Source of the DNA: Anaeramoeba flamelloides
Lineage: Eukaryota > Metamonada > Anaeramoebidae
Direction: 5' to 3'
Assembly (NCBI GenBank): GCA_027625915.1
Contig: JANTQA010000063.1
Location: 2,046,001-2,110,000, forward strand
Length of the DNA: 64,000 bases
This document shows, piece after piece, positions 57,290-64,000 of the stretch. The position numbers and the translations under genes were made by a program. A model generated the notes under the pieces. The model did not search any database and was not told where the DNA came from. It was given only the letters and a program-made list of their open reading frames with translations. Position 1 is the stretch's first letter. Every line of letters starts with the position of its first letter.

Positions 57290-58904
57290 AATATTTAATA
57301 AATTTCTAATTTGAATGTTTATTTCTCATTGTTTGTTATTTTTGAGGTTTTCGAATACATTTTTTGAAAGAGAATTTACAAAATGTATTTTAGACAAAGC
57401 CTAACAATGGTTATTTTAGTGGAGAAGAACCGAGAGAATCAAATAGTCCAAAATTTTTCAAAATGGATAATTTCTGGTACATTTTAAAAAAGTTCTCACT
57501 TTTTTAGAACTTTTTTGAAGTTTCCTATTTTGAAAAAGTTCTTTCCTTCCAACTGCAGACTCTGTCTCACATTTAAAAATTGATCCCTCGCTTTTTTAAA
57601 ATTAAAAATGTTCAAAAAGTTTTAATTCTGAAAAAGTTTTCGCTTTTTTAACTTTGAAAACTTGAAAAAAGTTTTCAAATAGACCTCGCTTTTTGAAAAC
57701 AGCTATAAATTCAAAAATTTATAATTCTTTTTCTCTTCGTTTATAATTGCTGTTAAATTCAAAATGCCAGAATTCAAATTTTATATCAAAGTTCAATAAG
57801 GAAGAACCAAATTAAAAGAGACAAAATTTCGTTTTCTAATTGACTTTTCCAAGATCTTGGTATTTTTTCTTATTTGAATTTTGATAAACTATTTTCCAAT
57901 CAAAGTGACCCAGTTACAATAAGTTGATTACTTGTGTTTAAGGGTTTAGTCATTAACCTTGGATTTGTGAAACAATCAAAGAGTGGCTTGAAACAAAAAA
58001 GGGTATTGTGAAATTGCATTTCTTTTGATTGACAAAATTCAAATAACAAATAAAAAAATTTGCAAGTATCTAATTGGGAAAAATCAATAGAATTACAACG
58101 AAGAAAAAAAAGTTTAAAAGCACTCTCTATTTCAATAAAAACAAATTTAAAAAAAAATACTTGTTTCTTTTTTTAACTTTTCAAAGAGTTAAATTTCTTC
58201 AATTTGAATCAAATTGTTCTCTTGTGGTGTAAAATCAATTTAATCGGATTTAATCTGATTTATGGTTATTTTATAACCTTTTTAAATTTGATAAACAATG
58301 GATTTTGAAACATTCTTTAGATAAAAATAACACATTTGAGAAAGGAAAAAAATGAAAAATTCAAGATCTCAAAAAAAAATCAAAGAGATACAATTCAAAA
58401 CTAACACAGTTGTTTTTAAGGTGAAAAAATCTCTCAATTCTCATTGGAAATTGGGTTTCACTCTTTGGTAATTTTTTCTAAAAATGTACTTTTTTTGATT
58501 CTAGAAGATTGATTGTACATCACAGGATGGATAATTTTTGAATTGGGATTGAGGCACGCCTAAAAATCGCAAAATTATTTTTTACCATAATTACTCTACC
58601 CTTAAAAAAGGAAACTTTAAAAAGGTTTTAAAAAAAGTCATCACTTTTTGAAAACCATTGTATTACAGAATTAAAAGAGGTAAATTACAACATAAGAATA
58701 AATTTAAATAAATTTTTGAAAATTTTTATTTCATTTTTCATTTAATAATTTTTTAAACCTTATGTTTTTAAAATAAATTTTTTAATCATAGTAACTTTCA
58801 GAAATTAATATCTTATTGGCCTAAGTTTTTTGTATGTTTCTTTGATCATTTAAAATTTAATATTTCAAGAAAAATAAGTACAGATTTTTGTTTCCTTGTA
58901 TTGC
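57290..58904. other. 3' flank of PIG-L, with a AAAAGTT-rich patch
   Basis: From about 57480 to 57720, variants of AAAAAGTTCT, AAAAAGTTTT and CTCGCTTTTT recur in both orientations and could fold extensively. The remainder is featureless AT-rich sequence. Confidence 0.45.
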
Positions 58905-59632
58905 TACTAGGAAATAAAATAATTCAGAAAATTAAAAAAAAACAAAACTACACATTTTAGATTTCAATTCTACATCAGTTATAAATTATTTTTTTGAAAG
59001 TTATAATGATTTCATGTAATTTTGAAAAAGATAGCTAAAACCCATTAAGATTCAAATATACCTTCATATTTCAAAATTACTGACTTTTGAAAAAAAAACA
59101 ACAATTTTCCGGTTATTTTTATAATGTTAAAAGTTGAAATAAGATACAAGGAATGAATTTTTGATTGGACATTAAGTTAGAAAAAATATTAAATGTTAAA
59201 ACTATTTTCCAAAAAAAAAAAAAAAAACAATGGATATATAAATAAAAACTCAAAGATGGAAAAACATAAAATGATAAACAATATTCCAAAACAGAAATAA
59301 AATCATTTTTCCAATTTAATTTAAACCATATCTTTTGAAAGACATATTTAATTTAATTTTAAAATTGAAAAATATGGTTGCTTTTTGACTATTAAAACAT
59401 AGATTCAATTAATCTCACCGCCAAATCAAATAAAAATTTCAAAAATTTTACAATTAATAAAACAATGAAGAAAATATTACTGAAAATTTTCTTTTTTTTT
59501 GCAATTCTCAGTAATATCTAATAAAGTTGTAAACTCTTTTCAAAATGGTGCTGTATAATATAATAGTGATTATTATGTGGGTATATTTCAATAATAGAAA
59601 AATTTAGAGATTTGTTTTTGAAAAAATTTTCC
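58905..59632 (-). repeat. Family R repeat, copy 4 (reversed, near full length)
   Basis: Reverse complement of copy 1 from CTACTAGGAAATAAAAT to GAAAAAATTTTCCGAG. Landmarks are TTACTGACTTTTGAAAAAAA, AATATTACTGAAAATTTTC and TTTAGAGATTTG. Confidence 0.75.
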
Positions 59633-59859
59633 GAGTTCTGTGGTTCACCAAGTATTCACAAATTGGTTTTAAGAACAGCAAAAACTCAAGTTACATTTCC
59701 AAATTTTATTTCGACAAATCATTATCCATTTTTTCTTGAAACACAATTGATTTTTTTCAATAATTAGAAAAATTTTTAAATACTTAAAAAAAAAATTGAT
59801 AGAGAGAAAATAAAAAATTGAGAAACAATTTTTTTAGAGTTTTTTTAATATGTCTGTGA

Positions 59860-60065
59860 TAAAATAAAGGGATCAAATTTTTCATTCATCTTTCCAAAAA
59901 AAACCTTTATAAACTTTGAATCTTTCAAATTTTTAATTCTGAAAAGAAACTTTAATTATTCATATGGCTTTTTGAATTGGGAACTTTGGAGATTATTTAA
60001 TATTTAGAGGTGTTTTTTTTTGGAAACCTGAAGTAAAATTCTGATCTTTTTCTTTTGCTATTGAC
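59860..60065. repeat. Family K MITE, copy 5
   Basis: Starts AAAATAAAGGGATCAAATTT then TTCATTCATCTTTCC, contains TTGAATTGGGAACTTTGG, and closes with GGAAACCTGAAGTAAAATTC then TGATC. Confidence 0.7.
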
Positions 60066-60174
60066 TATATTCAATAAAAAATAAATGAAATAAATTACTT
60101 TTATGACTTTCCCAAAATTATCAACAATCAAAGTTATATTTACAATGTTTCAATATGTAGATCAGTTGTTACTT

Positions 60175-60290
60175 GTTTTCCTTTTAGAATTGGGTGTGTT
60201 GGCAATATATAATTATTTGTATTTTTTTATTTTTTTTGAAAGTAGAATGAAAATTTTGATTCTAGATTTTTCAATATAAATTGTTATGTC
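60175..60290. repeat. Family K MITE, right half (copy 6)
   Basis: CCTTTTAGAATTGGGTGTGT resembles the centre of copy 4 (CCTTTTAGAATTGGGGGG), and GTAGAATGAAAATTTTGATT is the family's right end. No matching left half precedes it. Confidence 0.6.
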
Positions 60291-60492
60291 AGTTATTCAT
60301 TTAAATGGAAAAAATGAGATAATATTTGATAAAAAATGTTCTAGCTTTACATAATTAAACAGGCCTTAAATATTAAAAGAAAATTGAATTGCTGGTCTTT
60401 GAAACCTTAATGGGAAAAAATTTTCACTTTCTTTTCTATTTTTTCTTCAGTAAATTCTTTTCTCAAAGAAGTAAGGTGTAGTGGGTGTTTCT

Positions 60493-60663
60493 AGTTTCAA
60501 AAAGGAAATTGAAAAAATTAAGTCAAAATTTATCCCCATTTATTATTCAAACACCAATAAGCAAGTTCAAAACAAGGTTATTTTGCTGAAAACTATAAAA
60601 TCTCTTCAGAAAAATTTACTTTTGTCTCAAGACTGGCTACCGGAAGATGTAATCTTAAATTGA
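60493..60663 (+). CDS. Possible terminal coding exon of an unidentified gene
   Basis: The frame from 60481 to a TGA at 60661-60663 reads FKKEIEKIKSKFIPIYYSNT, continues through KSLQKNLLLSQDWLPEDVI and ends LN. Its composition is unlike translated spacer. It has no ATG start; a TTTCTAG acceptor ends at about 60495, so it could be the last exon of a gene whose earlier exons lie upstream. I could not find them, and the domain is unknown. It may instead be a fragment. Confidence 0.35.
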   Translation, partial: SFKKEIEKIKSKFIPIYYSNTNKQVQNKVILLKTIKSLQKNLLLSQDWLPEDVILN

Positions 60664-60858
60664 ATATTCAATTAATTCAAACGATTTATTTTTACTCAAA
60701 AAAGATAATGAGTCAATACAAAAGAGTAATAAAAAAAAAAAATGCTGCAAGAATCCATCACTTCAGTTTCATGTTCTACACAAAAAAAAAATCTTTATCA
60801 AGAAAAAAACATATTTGGGATCATTTTTTCTTTTTTTGAACCAAATAATATTTTTACC

Positions 60859-61143
60859 ATGACAACAATTAAACTTGCCATTAACGAAGAAAACGTAATC
60901 GAAAGAGACTCCAACCCAACCACAGGTGCTAGATGGACATTTGTTATTGAAGACGAATCAATTGTAAGCATCCCAACAAACGAATACATTCGACCACAAA
61001 GTGGTATGATGGGACAAAGTGGAAAACAAAAATTAGTTCTTAAAGGTTTAAAAGCTGGCCAAACAACAATTACACTTAACTATGGAAGAAGCTTTGAAAC
61101 AACACCTTGGAATACAGAAACCTTAACCATCATTGTCGAATAA
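60859..61143 (+). CDS. Chagasin-family cysteine-protease inhibitor (94 aa)
   Basis: Chagasin/ICP proteins (I42 family) inhibit papain-like proteases with three loops of an immunoglobulin-like fold. The loop motif NPTTG is at 19-23, followed by ARW, as in the family (NPTTGxxW). The late strand LKGLKAGQTTITLNYGRSFE matches the family's L..L..G.TTI.L.Y pattern. The RPW loop reads TPW, and the middle GxGG loop reads GMMGQSGK. I chose the ATG at 60859 because it gives a compact domain. An in-frame ATG at 60742 would add 39 residues, whose hydrophobic NIFGIIFSFF could be a poor signal sequence; with the short start the inhibitor is cytosolic. Likely targets are the cell's own or food-derived cathepsins. 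Confidence 0.85.
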   Translation: MTTIKLAINEENVIERDSNPTTGARWTFVIEDESIVSIPTNEYIRPQSGMMGQSGKQKLVLKGLKAGQTTITLNYGRSFETTPWNTETLTIIVE

Positions 61144-61764
61144 ATTTTGCTTTTTATTCTGCTTCAACACAAGAAGTTTTAAAGAATAGAAAAAAATTTC
61201 AAATTTTTTTTGATGATTTTTTTTTTTTTTCTTCTTTTTTTTTCTTCTTTTTTTTTTTTCTTTTTTTTTTATTTTCATTTTTCTCTTAAATAATCTACAA
61301 ACAATTTCTTGTTGTGGTTATCTTACACAAGTTTTATTTTTATTTTCACAAAACCAAAAAAGTAACGTTTTACAAATAAATCTTTGTTTTGATCTCCTTC
61401 AAAGTTAAATTTTTTTATCTTTTCTTTTGTTTTTTTTTTTTTTTTCCTTCTGAAACGATCCTTTCCTCCCAAAATTATGAAATTTCAACAAGGACTGATA
61501 AGTGTTATTTAAAGTCGAGATTAAATTTAAATCTCTAAATGTACCTTAAGTTTTCTCGAAGAATAGAATCTTCATATTCAATTACTCTTTCACTTCTGTT
61601 TAAAAGAAAATTCTTGACATCTTTTATTTTACTTTTTTTTTTTTTTTTTTTTCACTCAATGGGATACGTTCAAAGATTTTCGTTAGTGTATACTAACAAA
61701 GTGAAAACGCAAATTGTTTTTGTGTGCCAATTTCCTTTCAAACGTTTTGAGTTTTTTTCTTACC
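61144..61764. other. Pyrimidine-rich 3' flank
   Basis: T/C runs at 61207-61285, 61429-61448 and 61632-61652. The patch at 61653-61765 is more complex (with TTAGTGTATACTAA, a palindrome) and is open in one frame, but matches nothing known. Confidence 0.4.
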
Positions 61765-62955
61765 GAGCTAGTAAATAAAAAAAAATCTTCAAGCAAATTC
61801 AAAAAATTTTACTTTTTCTTGAAATTGAAAAAGAAAGTAAATATCTGATAACGATTATACCAAACTTACTTTTAGGGCTCTTTTAGAAATGAATTATTGT
61901 TTTTAAAAGTTCTGATCCATTTTTCACAATTTGAAAAAGTTCAAAATTCAAATATATTTCAGAATTATTTAAAAAATTTTCTTTCCTTCGAAAGAATAAA
62001 TAAATCAAATTGACTATTAAGGAATGGTACTAGAATACTTTAAAAATAAAACCACTAAGTTTTGGAATGACTCACTCTAAAAAATCTACCTAATTTCAAA
62101 AAAAAAATACAATAATTATTTTAAACTTGAAAAAAAAAGATAATTTTTGATTCAAAGAACAGTTCAAATCAATTTTTTTTTATTGTTATAAAAAATATGA
62201 AGAAAAAAATAAAATAATTAAATTACTAAGTTTAAATTCTCCCAAAATATTTGTTTATTGCCTCTAAAATTAAGCCGATATCAAGAAATAATTAATCCCT
62301 TGATGATTTTTAATCACTAATTAATAACCCAATCTTAATTTTTTCAGTTGAGTTATTAATAACCTTTAGATTCAATTTGGCAATAGGCTTTATTATTATT
62401 TCTCAATTTTTTATTGATTTTTCAACAAATAAACAAATTCAAATGCATATTTCTAATAAAAAAAAAAATACATATTCTTAAATAACCCATTTTAATTCTA
62501 ATATTTTCTTGTTTATACTGTAAATAATTGAAAAGGAATACTTACTTAATCTATTAAATTTCAAGAAAATTAATAAATAATAGTGAATACGATGAATGTT
62601 CAAATTTTTTAGATCTTCATGGATTCAATATTTGATGTAATTTTATTTTATTTTTGAAATAATATAAAATTTTCAAGGTTCATTTGTTTATAAAACCCAG
62701 AGTAATTACTAATAGTGAAAATTATTTTGCAAATTTTTATGTTTTGGATACAAAAATCTTAAACAAAAAGATTGAGATCTTTTGACTCAAGATACTTGGG
62801 GAAAATTAAACTTTGTGAAAAATGATTATTCATTTCCCAAAAGTTGATAAATGGGTTTTTTTATCAAGTTTAAGTGATCCTTATTGTAAAAAAAATTATT
62901 GTATTACCTCTTTGGGAATAATAAATATGAGTTACTAGTCATTTATGGGAACGCT
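61765..62955 (+). repeat. Family S repeat, copy 3
   Basis: Begins CTAGTAAATAAAAAAAAATC and ends GTTACTAGTCATTTATGGG, degenerate versions of the AAGGGACTAGT ends of copy 1. The interior shares GAAATGAATTATTGTTTTTA, AATAAAACCACTAAGTTTTG and GAAAAATGATTATTCATTTC. Confidence 0.7.
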
Positions 62956-64000
62956 TAAAATTTATCATTTTTGTGTTCCTTAATTCCCTCACAATAAAAA
63001 AATTCCAATCATTTCTTGAAAAAAGCACTTTGTAACTTAAATTAATAGGAATATCACAGGTAGGACGTAATAGCGTTTAAATGAGTTAAATTCAACGAAA
63101 ATTCGCTTTTTTCCTTTTGTTTAGGAGTTTTTTCGTGTAAAATGCGTAAAAGGCGTTTTATTGGGGATTGTTTAAACGCCAAAAATAGTTAAAGCGTTTT
63201 TCTGTTTAAAACTTTTAAAATTTTTAAACGCTTTAAACGCTTTGAAAAAAATCTTTATTTAGATGTGAAGAAAAGAAGGGCAATTTTTACTTTTTTACCA
63301 ATTCCAAGTTCGATCAGATCACATTTTTTTGTATTGGAAAACACACCCTTATATTCAATGAAACAATGACCAATTGAAATTTAAATGTAATAATTTTCTT
63401 AATTCATAAAGTAAAAATTAACAGTTTCAAACTTAAAACAAAATATGAAAAAAATGATTTATCATTAGAATTCTTATAAGGTATTTATGAAGTATAAATT
63501 GAAAAAATACAAAACCTATAACTTATTAACAATTGTAAAAAAAAAATCGTATCAACAAAATTTCTTTTTTCAAAGTTTTTTCCAATCGTATTAATTTTCT
63601 TTGCCGAAACCCTTATTACTATCCTAAAAATTTTTTTCTGTGCTTTATAATTTTTATTGATCACAAAAATTTTTTTAAAAAGGAAAAATTATCCCTTAAA
63701 AAATTTTTTTTTAAGGGAATTTCTAACTTGTGAAATGTTATCAGTATTTTTTTTCAACACATGAAATCATATTTTCTTTTATGAGTGAGACAATTAAATT
63801 CCTAATTTTTTGGAGATGGATTTTGAATTAAAAAAAAATTTTTTTTCTATTCTACCCATTCTCACCAGTCTTCATTTCTTAACAGTTATTTGTTACGTGA
63901 GCAATATTGTCTTTTTGTCAAAAAAATTTTTCATTTTTTATTCTTTACTTATTATAAAAATTTTTTCAAAAAAAAAAAATTGTTGCTTTTTTAACCAAAA
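62956..64000. other. Right edge of window, AT-rich
   Basis: Contains the GCGTTT-motif patch listed next; otherwise no features. Confidence 0.4.
63063..63245. repeat. GCGTTT/AAACGC motif cluster
   Basis: In 180 bases the core GCGTTT or AAACGC appears about six times (GCGTTTAAATG, GGCGTTTTAT, GTTTAAACGCC, AAAGCGTTTTT, TTTAAACGCTTTAAACGC), plus a related ATGCGTAAAA, in both orientations. CG is rare in the surrounding sequence. The units are irregularly spaced, so it is neither a simple tandem repeat nor one clean hairpin. Confidence 0.7.

Overview
This is a gene-poor, extremely AT-rich (visibly about 80% A+T) eukaryotic nuclear window. The evidence for a eukaryote is phase-consistent GT-AG introns in an RCC1 gene, and F-box, homeodomain, ubiquilin-type and PIG-L proteins. 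Asn/Gln/Lys-rich low-complexity protein segments, long homopolymer tracts and a chagasin-type cysteine-protease inhibitor suggest a free-living protist, for example an Anaeramoeba-like metamonad or an amoebozoan. That placement is an inference; nothing in the window fixes the species. No tRNA, rRNA, CRISPR or virus-like element was recognised.

Genes from left to right: a ubiquilin-like STI1/UBA protein (about 3.7-4.55 kb, +); a lysine- and aspartate-rich probable nuclear protein (7.9-9.5 kb, -); a small F-box protein (16.4-17.0 kb, +); a seven-helix membrane protein of unknown function (22.8-23.8 kb, +); an F-box protein fused to a multi-pass membrane domain (25.3-27.2 kb, +); an atypical TALE-like homeodomain protein (36.9-37.9 kb, +); an RCC1 beta-propeller/coiled-coil protein in four exons (43.1-51.2 kb, +) with a 5.6-kb third intron; a PIG-L de-N-acetylase of GPI-anchor synthesis (56.5-57.3 kb, +); a possible terminal exon (60.5 kb, +); and a chagasin-like inhibitor (60.9-61.1 kb, +). 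The genes do not form an operon or one pathway. Two F-box proteins and a UBA protein point to ubiquitin-dependent turnover as a shared theme only.

Most of the rest is short non-autonomous repeats, readable because copies recur within the window. They include four ~530-bp Tc1/mariner-type MITEs with TA flanks; three ~195-bp TA-flanked fold-back MITEs packed into 1.7 kb; two element families with TTAA at their ends (a ~520-bp single copy and a ~1.2-kb family with three copies); a ~700-bp family with four copies; a ~210-bp family with TTTTCATTCA-type ends and about six copies; several single or paired fold-back elements; and modular palindrome clusters at 18.8-19.4, 39.2-39.4, 42.4 and 47.3-47.9 kb. 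The clusters are built from a few recurring hairpin cassettes and are the most unusual structure here. The long RCC1 intron holds a copy of four of these families, so the transposon load extends into genes.
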